Shown: positions 11,050 through 19,901 of the stretch, piece after piece
How positions within the stretch are numbered: the stretch's first letter is position 1
Layout of the letters: the number at the start of each line of letters is the position of its first letter
Assembly: GCA_005518185.1 (NCBI GenBank)
Contig: RKSN01000001.1
Location: forward strand, 124,001-188,000
Direction of reading: 5' to 3'
From: Chakrabartia godavariana
Lineage (GTDB): Bacteria; Pseudomonadota; Alphaproteobacteria; Sphingomonadales; Sphingomonadaceae
Length of the DNA: 64,000 bases
Translations under genes and position numbers: made by a program
Notes under the pieces: model-generated
Told to the model about the DNA's origin: nothing
Database searches by the model: none
The model's input: the letters and a program-made list of their open reading frames with translations, nothing else

Positions 11050-12450
11050 ATGCGTTACGTCAGCACCCGGGGAAGCGCAGCAGCGCTCGATTTCGAAGGC
11101 GCGACCCTAGCCGGGCTCGCGTCGGACGGCGGTCTTTACGTGCCGGAGGCCTGGCCGGAGTTCTCAAAGGAAGAGATCGCCGCGATGCGTGGCCTTTCCT
11201 ATGTCGACACCGCAGTCGCCGTCATGCGGCCCTTTGTTGCCGGATGCCTGGACGATGCCACGCTGAAGCGGCTTTGCACGGCCGCCTATGGCCGCTTCTC
11301 CCATGATGCGGTGACACCGGTCATTCAGCTGGACCACCAGCATTGGCTGATGGAGCTGTTCCACGGCCCGACGCTCGCCTTCAAGGATGTGGCGCTCCAG
11401 CTGCTGGGTCAGCTGTTCGAGACGTTTCTCGCGAAGCGTGAGGCGCATCTGACGATCATCGGCGCGACGTCGGGCGACACCGGCTCTGCTGCAATCGACG
11501 GCGTGGCCGGACGCGCGAAGATCGACATCTTCATGCTCCACCCGCTGGGCCGCGTCTCCGACGTGCAGCGCCGCCAGATGACGACGGTGCTCGCGCCCAA
11601 TGTCCATAACATTGCCATTGAAGGCAGCTTTGACGATGCGCAGGCCATCGTGAAGGCGCTGTTCAATGATCGCGACTTTAATGGCCGCTTCACGCTGTCG
11701 GCGGTCAATTCGATCAACTGGGCACGGCTGATGGCGCAGGTGGTCTATTATTTCTACACCGCCGTCCGTCTCGGCGCGCCGGAACGTCCTGTCGCCTTTT
11801 CGGTGCCGACGGGCAATTTCGGCGACGTTTTCGCGGGCTATGTCGCACAGCGCATGGGCCTGCCCGTCGCGAAGCTGATCGTGGCCACCAACGTCAATGA
11901 CATCCTCCACCGCGCGCTCACCACGGGCGATTACAGCTGCGGCATCGTAACGCCGACGGCGACGCCGAGCATGGACATTCAGGTCAGCTCCAACTTTGAA
12001 CGCCTGCTGTTCGACCTAGCCGGACGTGATGGCAAGGCACTCGCCAAGATGATGGCGGATTTTGAAGCGACAAAGGCGATGTCGATTCCCGCCGATATGC
12101 TGGCCGGCGCCAAGGACCTGTTCGTCAGCGCGCGGATCGATGCCGATGGCATGTCGGACGTGATGCGCTGGGCGCATGAGCGCACCAACCAGGTCATTGA
12201 TCCGCATACTGCGATCGGCCTTGCCGCTGCTCGGACCGCGGGCCTGTCCGCAGACGTGCCGGTCGTCACGCTTGCCACAGCGCATCCGGCGAAGTTCCGC
12301 GATGCCGTGGAACGCGCGACTGGCGTGCGTCCGCACCTGCCCGCGCGCATGGGCAATCTGTTCGACCGCGAAGAACGCTATGCGACCCTGCCTGCGACCA
12401 AGGAGGCGATTGCCGCTTATGTCGCCGAACGGGCGACCCCTGCTGCATGA
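11050..12450 (+). CDS. thrC: Threonine synthase
   Basis: PLP enzyme converting O-phosphohomoserine to threonine. At 466 residues it is the long class with N-terminal MRYVSTRG and DGGLYVPEAWP. The PLP lysine is K112 in HGPTLAFKDVALQ, and the phosphate-binding GATSGDTGSAAIDG is present. It begins 66 bases after the TauE gene and overlaps the following methyltransferase by four bases (ATGA). Confidence 0.96.
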   Translation: MRYVSTRGSAAALDFEGATLAGLASDGGLYVPEAWPEFSKEEIAAMRGLSYVDTAVAVMRPFVAGCLDDATLKRLCTAAYGRFSHDAVTPVIQLDHQHWLMELFHGPTLAFKDVALQLLGQLFETFLAKREAHLTIIGATSGDTGSAAIDGVAGRAKIDIFMLHPLGRVSDVQRRQMTTVLAPNVHNIAIEGSFDDAQAIVKALFNDRDFNGRFTLSAVNSINWARLMAQVVYYFYTAVRLGAPERPVAFSVPTGNFGDVFAGYVAQRMGLPVAKLIVATNVNDILHRALTTGDYSCGIVTPTATPSMDIQVSSNFERLLFDLAGRDGKALAKMMADFEATKAMSIPADMLAGAKDLFVSARIDADGMSDVMRWAHERTNQVIDPHTAIGLAAARTAGLSADVPVVTLATAHPAKFRDAVERATGVRPHLPARMGNLFDREERYATLPATKEAIAAYVAERATPAA

Positions 12451-13316
12451 CGCCGATCACCCTCGTCGGTGAACCCTGGGGCGATTACGGCCTGATTGAC
12501 TCCGGCCATGGCCGCAAGCTGGAGCGCTATGGCCCGCGCCGTTTCATCCGGCCCGAGCCGCAGGCGCTCTGGGCGCCCGCCAGCGACGATTGGTCCGCCG
12601 ATGGCGAATTCGTCCCCGGTGCCGATGAGGATGGCGGTGGCCAGTGGCGCTTCACCAGCCGCCTGCCGGAAAAGGGCTGGACCGGCAGCTGGGAGGAGGT
12701 GCGCTTCACCATGCAGCCCACGCCTTTCCGGCACCTTGGCTTCTTTCCGGACATGGCCCCGGTGTGGACGTGGATGCGCGGGCAGCTGGCGGGCATGGAG
12801 GCGCCGACGGCAATGAACCTGTTCGGCTATACCGGCGTCGGCAGCCTTGCGCTCGCCGCCAAGGGGGCTGCGGTCACGCATGTCGATGCGTCCAAGAAAT
12901 CGGTCGAAGCCGCGCGCGCCAATGCCGCGCTGTCGGACATGACCGACCGTCCCATCCGCTGGATCATCGACGACGCGATGAAGTTCACCGCGCGCGAAGT
13001 GCGCCGCGGCAAGCGCTATGACGGCATCATCCTCGACCCGCCCAAATATGGCCGCGGCCCCGATGGTGAGGTGTGGAAGCTGGAAGAGGGCCTGCCTGCG
13101 CTGATCGCCGATTGCCGCAAGCTGCTGGATGCAGACTCGCGCTTCCTGTTCCTGACCGTTTACGCCGTGCGCATGTCGGCGCTCGCCATCGGCGAACTGG
13201 TGCGCCAGCATTTCGCCGATCTGGGCGGGACGGTGGAATGCGGCGAACTCGGCGTGCGCGAAGAGGCGCGGGGGCTGGTGCTGCCGACGGCCATTTTCGC
13301 GCGCTGGTCTCGGTAG
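12447..13316 (+). CDS. Class I SAM-dependent methyltransferase, RlmI/RlmK-like
   Basis: A 289-residue Rossmann-fold methyltransferase. The SAM-binding motif is NLFGYTGVGSLALAAKGA with VDASKKSVEAARAN after it, and the catalytic-region motif is IILDPPKYGRGPDGEVW. These match the rRNA base methyltransferase group, but the PUA domain of RlmI/RlmK is not recognisable in the N-terminal 110 residues. Substrate is uncertain: 23S rRNA is the likeliest guess. It is translationally coupled to thrC. Confidence 0.85.
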   Translation: MTPITLVGEPWGDYGLIDSGHGRKLERYGPRRFIRPEPQALWAPASDDWSADGEFVPGADEDGGGQWRFTSRLPEKGWTGSWEEVRFTMQPTPFRHLGFFPDMAPVWTWMRGQLAGMEAPTAMNLFGYTGVGSLALAAKGAAVTHVDASKKSVEAARANAALSDMTDRPIRWIIDDAMKFTAREVRRGKRYDGIILDPPKYGRGPDGEVWKLEEGLPALIADCRKLLDADSRFLFLTVYAVRMSALAIGELVRQHFADLGGTVECGELGVREEARGLVLPTAIFARWSR

Positions 13317-13336
13317 GGCGGTCGTCCCTTTTCTAC

Positions 13337-13442
13337 CGTCATCCTGAACTTGTTTCAGGATCCATTGGCATCGCCGCCGACATGGGAGCACCCGAAATTG
13401 GACCTCCGTGTTCATGGATGCCGAAACAAGTTCAGCATGACG
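13337..13442. repeat. Paired palindromic element, copy 2 of the TGAAACAAGTTCA family
   Basis: Half elements 13337-13363 and 13416-13442, inverted, with 52 bases between. The left half folds as CCTGAA-CTTGT-TTCAGG. The spacer begins ATTGGCA and ends GTGTTCAT, ends that recur (in reverse) in copy 3. It fills the convergent junction of the methyltransferase and ccmB. Confidence 0.9.
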
Positions 13443-13451
13443 ATTTAGGAA

Positions 13452-14099
13452 CTATTCCCGCAGCGCCCGTATCCCGGCTCCGGCGGCGAACGGCGCCACC
13501 GCCACCAGAAATAGCGAGGACGCGGCCAGGAAGCGCACCGCGCCGCCGCCGAAATCCCCGATGCTTCCCGCGCCGAAGATGATGAGCGGGATGGCGAGCG
13601 GCAGCATCAGCAGCCCGGCGAGCGCGCCCCCGCGCCGCAGACCGGCGGTCAGGCTCGCCACCATCACGCCGAGCGCGGCAAGGCCGGGCGTGCCGCAGAG
13701 CAGGCCCAGCTCCACGGCGGCGAGCGTCTCGACATCAAGCCGCAGCATGGCGGATGCCGGGAGGGCGGCAAGCATCAGCGGTGGACCAAAGCCGATCCAG
13801 TGCGCGGTGATCTTGGCCGCCGAAATCATTTCCTCCCCCATGCCGCGCACCGCATATTGATCGAGCACGCCTGCTTCCGCGTCGGGCGCGATCAGCCGGT
13901 CGACGGGCAAAAGGGCCGCAAGGAGTGCGGCCACCCAGAGCACGCCGCCGCCGGTCCGCGCGAGCAGCGCGCCGTCCGGCCCGACCGCAAAAGGATAAAG
14001 CGTCGCCACAAGCAGGAAGAACACGACTGGAAGACCAATCCCGCCCGAGCCGAGCGACAGGCGCAGATCGCGGCGAAGGATCGCGAGGAACGCCTTCAT
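13452..14099 (-). CDS. ccmB: Heme exporter permease CcmB
   Basis: A 215-residue polytopic membrane protein of the CcmAB ABC transporter needed for cytochrome c maturation, releasing holo-CcmE. The start KAFLAILRRDLRLSLGSGG is characteristic, and six membrane helices are expected. It overlaps ccmA by four bases (ATGA). The remaining ccm genes (C, D, E, F, G, H) are not in this window, so system I is split here. Confidence 0.95.
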   Translation of the reverse strand: MKAFLAILRRDLRLSLGSGGIGLPVVFFLLVATLYPFAVGPDGALLARTGGGVLWVAALLAALLPVDRLIAPDAEAGVLDQYAVRGMGEEMISAAKITAHWIGFGPPLMLAALPASAMLRLDVETLAAVELGLLCGTPGLAALGVMVASLTAGLRRGGALAGLLMLPLAIPLIIFGAGSIGDFGGGAVRFLAASSLFLVAVAPFAAGAGIRALRE

Positions 14100-14680
14100 T
14101 CCGCCGCCTCCAGCGCGCGCGCCTGCGCGCCCGGCAGATCGAGTGGCTGGTGCGAGGCGACTACCGCAATGCCGCCACGGCCGCGATGCGTCGCAATGGC
14201 GCGTTCCAGCAAAGCGAGCGATGCCGTGTCGAGGCCATTGCCCGGCTCATCCAGCAGCCAGATGTCAGCCCCGCTTCCCAACACGCGGGCCAGATTGGCG
14301 CGGCGGCGCTGGCCAGTGGACAGAAGGCGGACCGGCACGTCGGCAAGCGGCGTCAGGTTCAGCGCGTCAAGCGCGGCCGCCACCGCAGCCGGACCGGTGC
14401 CATCAATGTTCGCCCAATAGCCTAGCGCCTTGGCGAGCGGCAGGCGCGGGTCGAGCGCCGGGTTTTCATCGGAGAGGGCCAGCCGCCCCGTGCAATGGAC
14501 CTCGCCTGCAAAGACAGGCAGCAGCCCCGCGATCAGCCGCAACAGGCTCGATTTGCCAACGCCATTGGGGCCGGTCAGCAGCAGCGCTTCGCCCGGGCCA
14601 AGCGCGGCGTTCAGCCCTTTGAACAGCACGCGTCCGCCGCGCACGCAGGCAAGGGTGGAAAGGGTGAGCGACGCCGTCAC
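14096..14680 (-). CDS. ccmA: Heme exporter ATP-binding protein CcmA
   Basis: A 194-residue ABC ATPase. Walker A is LTGPNGVGKSSLL, the signature LLSTGQRRRANLARVL and Walker B IWLLDEPGNGLD. The Q-R-R-R signature instead of LSGGQ is typical for CcmA. The start is a GTG overlapping the stop of the metallopeptidase gene (GTGA), so the three genes 14677-15072, ccmA and ccmB form one coupled operon. Confidence 0.95.
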   Translation of the reverse strand: MTASLTLSTLACVRGGRVLFKGLNAALGPGEALLLTGPNGVGKSSLLRLIAGLLPVFAGEVHCTGRLALSDENPALDPRLPLAKALGYWANIDGTGPAAVAAALDALNLTPLADVPVRLLSTGQRRRANLARVLGSGADIWLLDEPGNGLDTASLALLERAIATHRGRGGIAVVASHQPLDLPGAQARALEAAE

Positions 14681-15072
14681 GCGATGATGTTTTCCAGCTT
14701 GTGCATCTGATCGTCGGTCAGGCCGAAATGATGCCCAACCTCATGGACAAGGACGTGCGCGACAAGGTGCTCCAGCGTCTCGCCGCTCTCCGCCCATTCA
14801 TCGAGGATCGGACGGCGGAACAGGTGGATCTTGGTCGGCATGTCGCCCGTCTGCGCCGTCTCGCTGACCGGGCGGCCCGAATAGAGGCCTGACAGCTCAA
14901 ACGGGTCTTCGATGCCCATTTCGGCCAGCGTCTCTTCGTCGGCAAACTCCTCGACGATCAGCGCGACATGTCCCAGATGGCTCCGGAACAGCTCGGGCAG
15001 ATGCGTCAGCGCCGCACGTGCCAAGGATTCGATGTCCGAACAGCTCGGCGCCAGTTGACCTTTCCCCGTCAT
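14677..15072 (-). CDS. Zincin-like metallopeptidase family protein
   Basis: A 131-residue protein with the zinc-binding HExxH motif in LVHEVGHHFGLTDDQMH near the C-terminus, matching the small 'metallopeptidase family protein' (former DUF1025) group. It has no signal peptide, so it is probably cytoplasmic. The substrate is unknown. It leads the operon with ccmA and ccmB; that association may be incidental. Confidence 0.85.
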   Translation of the reverse strand: MTGKGQLAPSCSDIESLARAALTHLPELFRSHLGHVALIVEEFADEETLAEMGIEDPFELSGLYSGRPVSETAQTGDMPTKIHLFRRPILDEWAESGETLEHLVAHVLVHEVGHHFGLTDDQMHKLENIIA

Positions 15073-15109
15073 GCCTGCGACATAGAGCCATTAACGAAAG
15101 AGGCAAAGC

Positions 15110-15400
15110 ATGGTCGAACAACTCTCCCCCGAAGAACGCGCCGCAGCACTGGACCGGCTGGGGGAATGGGACGTCGATGACAGCCGCGACGGCATCACCC
15201 GCCAGTTCATCTTCAAGGATTTCTCGGAAGCCTTCGCCTTCATGACGCGTGTCGCGCTTCTCGCTGAGGTGCAGGACCACCACCCCGAATGGTCAAACGT
15301 GTGGAACCGCGTGGACATTCTGCTGACCACGCACGATGCGGGGGGGCTGTCGGCGCGGGATATCAGGATGGCGACGGCGATCGACGCGCTGCTGGAGTAA
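15110..15400 (+). CDS. phhB: Pterin-4a-carbinolamine dehydratase
   Basis: A 96-residue PCD/DCoH protein that regenerates tetrahydrobiopterin-type cofactors. The signature [29 protein letters not shown], split here as [15 protein letters not shown] and [11 protein letters not shown], contains the catalytic His residues. It is divergent from the metallopeptidase gene with 37 bases between starts. No phenylalanine hydroxylase is nearby, so another pterin role is possible. Confidence 0.93.
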   Translation: MVEQLSPEERAAALDRLGEWDVDDSRDGITRQFIFKDFSEAFAFMTRVALLAEVQDHHPEWSNVWNRVDILLTTHDAGGLSARDIRMATAIDALLE

Positions 15401-15408
15401 TTCCTCCG

Positions 15409-15515
15409 CGTCATGCTGAACTTGTTTCAGCATCCATGAACACGGACGGCAGAAGACTGGAGCCACATCCGGCTGCTGTGGTGCCAATGGATCCTGAAAC
15501 AAGTTCAGGATGACG
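15409..15515. repeat. Paired palindromic element, copy 3 of the TGAAACAAGTTCA family
   Basis: Half elements 15409-15435 and 15489-15515, inverted, with 53 bases between. The spacer starts ATGAACACGGACGG and ends GTGCCAAT, the reverse complement of the spacer ends in copy 2, so the whole unit is inserted in the opposite orientation. It lies in the convergent junction of phhB and the CorA-type gene. Confidence 0.9.
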
Positions 15516-15534
15516 AAGGAGAAACCAAAAAACC

Positions 15535-16494
15535 CTATTTGCCCCGGATCCACCGCGCGCGGACGAACCAGCCGAGGACGCCGAGCGCGATGATGAGGCA
15601 GAAGCCGGTGACGCCCCAGAACGCCCAGGGTTCGTGCGCATAGGGGATGCCGTCGACGTTCATGCCGAGCAGGCCGGTGACGAAGGTCAGCGGCAGGAAG
15701 ATGAGCGCGACGATCGAGATCAGCAGCGCGCGGGTGTCGATCACTTCGGCGCGGCGGTCGGTGAGTTCTTCGTGGATGAGCGCGGCGCGCTCGCGCATCG
15801 CCTCCAGCTCTTCGGCCATGCGGGCCGCGCGGTCGGCGGCTTCGCGCAGGTGCATCCGGTCTTCCTCGTCGAGCCAGTCAAGCTCGGCGGCGGCGAGCCG
15901 TTCGAGCGCCTGACGCTGCGGGGCGACGAAGCGCCGATAGGAGATCGCCTGACTGCGCACCTCCGTCACGCGCCTGCGGGTGGCAAGGATGCTCGCGCTG
16001 TCGACCACAACTTCGCAATCGTCCATCGTATCGCCGAGTTCGGCGACATCGGGGTCGAGCAGGTCGCTCGTCGCTTCGGCAAAGCGGGACAGAAGGTCGC
16101 CGGGATCGACGATCTCGCCCGCGTGGAAGCGGTCCACGACGGTTGCGAGTGCCTTGGGCGTGCGGAAGCTCACCGAGATGACGCGGCCCCGGTCCGCCCA
16201 GAAGCGGGTGGAGACGAGCGCGTCGGGATCATCATCGGGCGTCGTGCCAAGGCCGCGCAGATTGACGAGCGCGCCATTGCCGATGAGCGTGGCGCGCGGG
16301 CGGGTCTCCTGCGCCAGCATCGCTTCCCGTGCGATATGGGGGATGTCGGCCTGATCGCGGATCCAGTTGCGCGCGGCATCCTCGCGCCCGTCAATCTGCA
16401 GCCAGACGAGGCCGCCATTGCGGGGAAGGTTGATGGCCTCGCCGAACGGCATTTCCCTGGCGATGCCGTCACGGAAGACAAAGGCGCAGGTCAT
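15535..16494 (-). CDS. CorA-family divalent cation transporter, ZntB-like
   Basis: A 319-residue protein with a long soluble N-terminal part and two C-terminal helices. The pore signature GMN is present (FVTGLLGMNVDGIPYAH). Members move Mg, Co, Ni or zinc; the sequence does not settle which. The start (MTCAFVFRDG) overlaps the upstream siroheme-like gene by four bases (ATGA), so a longer start 57 bases upstream is unlikely. Confidence 0.9.
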   Translation of the reverse strand: MTCAFVFRDGIAREMPFGEAINLPRNGGLVWLQIDGREDAARNWIRDQADIPHIAREAMLAQETRPRATLIGNGALVNLRGLGTTPDDDPDALVSTRFWADRGRVISVSFRTPKALATVVDRFHAGEIVDPGDLLSRFAEATSDLLDPDVAELGDTMDDCEVVVDSASILATRRRVTEVRSQAISYRRFVAPQRQALERLAAAELDWLDEEDRMHLREAADRAARMAEELEAMRERAALIHEELTDRRAEVIDTRALLISIVALIFLPLTFVTGLLGMNVDGIPYAHEPWAFWGVTGFCLIIALGVLGWFVRARWIRGK

Positions 16495-17258
16495 AGGCGG
16501 TCCACGAACAGGGTCATGCCCTGTGGTGCCTCGGCGGGCGCGGTGGTGCAAGCGATCCGTGCGGCGTCGGCGCGCGCGCGGTCAAGGATGGCAGGGGCCA
16601 CGCGCGGCGTGTGATAGACCGCATCCGCCTGCGCCAGCCAGCGGGCCTGTGCGATCGTCAGGTCGTCGGGATCGTCCGAGGCGACGGTGAAATGACGAAA
16701 GACGGGTGCTGCCGCGTCGCCATCGGCGGCAAGCCATTGGTCGACCGCACCAGGCGCGGCATCGCCCATGGGGTCGAGCGGCCCACCGGGGTCAAAGGCT
16801 GCGTCGATGGCGCGCCGCCGCACCGCCGCATCGGGCCAGCGCGCCCGCATGCGCGATCTGGCCCCGGCCAGCGCCGTCGCGATGGCGCCGAGCCCCGCCG
16901 GAAGGAGCTGTTCCAGCCGCTGTCGCAGCGCCTTGGCAAGGCCCGCCGATGCGCCGCCCGTGCCGATCGCGATGAGAACGGGGTCCCGATCCACAATGGC
17001 AGGCAGGGTGAAATCGCAGGCGGCCGGCCGGTCAACCGCGTTGACGAGCACGCCGCGCGCCTTGAGCCGGGCAATGGCCGCCTCGGCCTCGGCGTCGTCC
17101 TCAATCGCGACAATGGCAAGCGCAGCCGGGCTGTCCTCGCCGACGATATCGGCGCCTGCGCGCACGAGCAGACGGCGCTTGGCGGCGGCCGGCTCGCCGT
17201 CCCCCAGAAGGATGACGGGGCGGCCGTTCAGGCGAACGAAGAGAGGAAGGCTGTGCAT
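16491..17258 (-). CDS. Siroheme-synthase-like protein (CysG N-terminal domains plus a methyltransferase stub)
   Basis: A 255-residue protein. Residues about 1-110 resemble precorrin-2 dehydrogenase (GRPVILLGDGEPAAAKRRLL, then TGGASAGLAKALRQRLEQLL), with a helical part after it (SRMRARWPDAAVRRRAID). The last 70 residues (DDPDDLTIAQARWLAQADAV, then APAILDRARADAARI) look like only the first portion of a uroporphyrinogen-III methyltransferase domain. If so it could make siroheme from precorrin-2 but not methylate uroporphyrinogen. The start is the ATG before HSLPLFVRL, with AGG upstream. Confidence 0.8.
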   Translation of the reverse strand: MHSLPLFVRLNGRPVILLGDGEPAAAKRRLLVRAGADIVGEDSPAALAIVAIEDDAEAEAAIARLKARGVLVNAVDRPAACDFTLPAIVDRDPVLIAIGTGGASAGLAKALRQRLEQLLPAGLGAIATALAGARSRMRARWPDAAVRRRAIDAAFDPGGPLDPMGDAAPGAVDQWLAADGDAAAPVFRHFTVASDDPDDLTIAQARWLAQADAVYHTPRVAPAILDRARADAARIACTTAPAEAPQGMTLFVDRL

Positions 17259-17301
17259 CGGCGGCCTGACTAGCACCGCCGAGGGGGCGCGCCAATTCGC
17301 T

Positions 17302-18003
17302 TTACTTGAGGCGCTTCAGCGTCCGGTCGAGATAAGCGAGGCGGCCAGTCGGTGCCGGCTCGAACAGGGCCTTGCGGATGTCGAGCATCCGGCTGGTCGG
17401 GCGAATGTCCTCTTCGGGATCTTCCCGGACGGCATAGCGCAGCTGCGGCGGCTGTTTGGGCAGCTCCATTGCCGTTTCGGGCAAGGCCATTGGCGGGCGC
17501 CCATTGGGATAGATGAAGCCGAAGGTCGGCCATTCGTTGCCGCCCATATTGCCGATCGGGGCAAACCAGACGCGGACGCGGCTCCAATCATTGTCTTCGG
17601 ACACGTCGATGACGCGAACGTTCTTTTCGACATAGCCGCGCCGTCCGCCATAAGGCGACCAGTTGGCATGGGTAACAAGGATCGTGCGGTCATCGATGAT
17701 CTTGGTGACGGCGGCGACATGGCCAAGCTTCATCCCGCCATGCGGCATGAAGTTCAGCACGGCACCCTTTTTGGGTTCGCTGCCCTTGCGGTAACGCCCT
17801 TCCGCCTGATCCCACCAGGTATGGGCATCGCCATAGATCTGGATGCCCGACATGGTCCGCGCAATCGGCACGCACTGCCAATAGGGATCATCGCTGACGC
17901 CGTCCTCAACCGGAAGCGCAAACGCAGGCGCAGCGAGGCCGGCGAGCGCGACGCCACCCAAGGCCAGCAAGGCTTTCCTGCGTTCCAAATTGATGTTCCT
18001 CAT
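17302..18003 (-). CDS. CHAP-domain secreted protein (paralog 1)
   Basis: A 233-residue exported protein. The N-terminus has a twin-arginine-like signal (NLERRKALLALGGVALAGLA). The CHAP catalytic Cys is in YWQCVPIARTMSG and the His in KLGHVAAVTK, with a third motif VTHANWSPYGGR. CHAP enzymes are amidases or endopeptidases acting on peptidoglycan. An ATG 21 bases upstream is an alternative start. A shorter paralog is at 38082-38618. Confidence 0.85.
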   Translation of the reverse strand: MRNINLERRKALLALGGVALAGLAAPAFALPVEDGVSDDPYWQCVPIARTMSGIQIYGDAHTWWDQAEGRYRKGSEPKKGAVLNFMPHGGMKLGHVAAVTKIIDDRTILVTHANWSPYGGRRGYVEKNVRVIDVSEDNDWSRVRVWFAPIGNMGGNEWPTFGFIYPNGRPPMALPETAMELPKQPPQLRYAVREDPEEDIRPTSRMLDIRKALFEPAPTGRLAYLDRTLKRLK

Positions 18004-18156
18004 GTCGGTAATGTGCCCGAGCATAGGGAAAAAAGGCTTGAAACTGAATGGTTAATGCCACCATTACCAAATCCGGTCCGGTGGCAATCGCAGATATTGT
18101 GGCTGTCCCGGCGCGACGGGCGTCTCCGACCACAGCATCTGCGCAGCGGTTCGTCG

Positions 18157-18188
18157 CAAAAAGGAAGCGGCGGCACAATGGCCGCCGC
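18157..18188 (-). terminator. Intrinsic terminator of the phytase-like gene
   Basis: On the minus strand an eight-pair stem (GCGGCGGC/GCCGCCGC, loop of six bases) is followed by TTCCTTTTT. It lies about 85 bases after the stop of the gene that ends at 18271. The rest of 18004-18270 shows no gene. Confidence 0.7.
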
Positions 18189-18270
18189 AGTTGGGCCTTT
18201 TTCAAGGCCGGGGGGAGCAGCCGCGCGCAAAACGCCGCGCGACCGCCGGGCAAATTTCAGATGGTGGTGA

Positions 18271-19752
18271 TCATGCGGCAGCGACCGCCGACCTGCGCTG
18301 CCGCCGGAGCATCGCGCCGCCAAGGCCGAAGCCCGCCAGCATCAGCGCCCAGCTCGCCGGCTCGGGCACGCCCATGCCGAGAGCATTGGCTTCTGTGGCC
18401 GACAGGCGGAACGCATAGATCCGCGTCGGAACGAGCGACTGGCCGTTCGGACAGACGCCGCCAAAGGCGATCTGCGAGAAGGTGGCGCCTGCGCCCACAC
18501 CGGACGTGCAGATGTCGAACTGTTCGCCCGCACCGGTCTGCGTGACCGAGAAGTCGTTGTCGGTGATGATCAGCATCGACAGGCCGCCATCGGCAAGGCG
18601 CGGACCAAAGACGAGGCCTTCCATCTTTTCGGCCACGGTCACGCCCTTGGCGAGGAGCGCGGCGCGGATGTCGAGCAGCGACGTCTTCGACACCGCCTTG
18701 ACGCCGACCGGAAGGGTGTTCGTGCCCGCAAGGCTGACGCCCGACACATCGGTCGCCTGAGCGAGGTCGATGACATAGGCCGCCTTGATCCCGATCTGGC
18801 GCAGGCCGGTCGGGTCATCGATCCCGACGCCGCGATTGTCGCGCTCAAGGACGACAAGGCGGCCATCGGGGAGCGTCATGATCGAGGAGACGCCGATCGA
18901 GCGGCCCTGATTGGTCGCGCTGAACGTGTCGCCGGGCGTGTTGGCATTGATGCTGGCAAGGCTGTCCAGCTCATAGATGTACTGCTTGGTCGGTGCGCCG
19001 GTTGCGACATTATACTCGACGATGCGCAGATTGCGGCTGCGGCGGCCGTCATTGCTGGCGCCTTCGTTGACGAGCGGGTCCTGCATGATCGCATAGGCCT
19101 TGGTGCCGTCGGGCGAGAGGGTGATGCCCTCATAGCCGCGATTGTCCTGACGGCCGGTCACGATGACGGGGCGACCATCGACATAGTTGACGGCGCCGCC
19201 CGCTTCCTTGGGGACGAGGTTGGCCGGAACGGCAAAGGCGCGGACCTGCTTGCCCGTGATGTCGAACTCATAGACCGAGGGGCCATATTCGTCGGCGACG
19301 AGATAGTTGCCGTTCGGGAGGACAGTCAGGCCTTCGGGATCGAGCGATCCGCCCAGCACGCTCTTGTTGCCGTTGGCCAGCTGCGGGTTGAGCCCGGTGA
19401 AGAAGCTGCCATTGGGCTGGCTGAACAAGGTGGTCGACGCGAGGTTGAAGTTGCTGGCAGCACCCGTGAGCGGGTTGATGTCCAGCTTGAACGACTGGAG
19501 GCGCGGGGCATAGTCGATCAGGCCGCCGCCCGGGCCGCGGTCCGACAGGCCGATATAGGTGTTGGACGCCTTGTCCCAGACAAGGTCGGAGCCGAAGCCG
19601 CCCAGGCGATTGTTGTTGGGGCCGCCGGCCAAGCCGGACAGGTCGGTCGCACCGCCCGAAATTGTCACCATATTGACGAAAGTGATGGCATGGGCAGGCG
19701 CAGAAAATGCAAAAAGAGCCGCGCCGAGCGCAGCCTTGGTCGTTGTTTTCAC
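18271..19752 (-). CDS. Secreted esterase-like/phytase-like beta-propeller protein with PEPxxWA-CTERM
   Basis: A 493-residue exported protein with an N-terminal signal peptide (residues 1-22, ending APAHA). The body matches the 'esterase-like activity of phytase' family, with repeats of DPEGLTVLPNGNYLVADEYG and GYEGITLSPDGTKAYAIMQD, as in beta-propellers. The C-terminus carries a PEP-CTERM sorting signal: VPEPASWALMLAGFGLGG, then RRQRR. This implies exosortase/XrtA processing, encoded elsewhere. Substrate unknown. Confidence 0.9.
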   Translation of the reverse strand: MKTTTKAALGAALFAFSAPAHAITFVNMVTISGGATDLSGLAGGPNNNRLGGFGSDLVWDKASNTYIGLSDRGPGGGLIDYAPRLQSFKLDINPLTGAASNFNLASTTLFSQPNGSFFTGLNPQLANGNKSVLGGSLDPEGLTVLPNGNYLVADEYGPSVYEFDITGKQVRAFAVPANLVPKEAGGAVNYVDGRPVIVTGRQDNRGYEGITLSPDGTKAYAIMQDPLVNEGASNDGRRSRNLRIVEYNVATGAPTKQYIYELDSLASINANTPGDTFSATNQGRSIGVSSIMTLPDGRLVVLERDNRGVGIDDPTGLRQIGIKAAYVIDLAQATDVSGVSLAGTNTLPVGVKAVSKTSLLDIRAALLAKGVTVAEKMEGLVFGPRLADGGLSMLIITDNDFSVTQTGAGEQFDICTSGVGAGATFSQIAFGGVCPNGQSLVPTRIYAFRLSATEANALGMGVPEPASWALMLAGFGLGGAMLRRQRRSAVAAA

Positions 19753-19864
19753 GGGTATTCTCCCCTTATTTCGAGTCGCGCATTAACCATGCAGAATGGA
19801 TGTGACTGTTGGCTGTCGGCGCGGCGACAGATTGGTGACAGTCCTGTTGCGGGACAGTGCGCGC

Positions 19865-19880
19865 TTGACGCTCACGTAAA
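19865..19880. promoter_or_regulatory. Candidate LiuR/FadP-type operator
   Basis: The near-palindrome TTGACGCTCACGTAAA lies 21 bases before the acyl-CoA ligase start. It resembles the TTGACG/CGTAAA half sites known for regulators of branched-chain and fatty acid degradation in proteobacteria. Five of eight symmetrical positions match. Confidence 0.4.
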
Positions 19881-19901
19881 GTTGCGCGACCACATGTCGG
19901 T

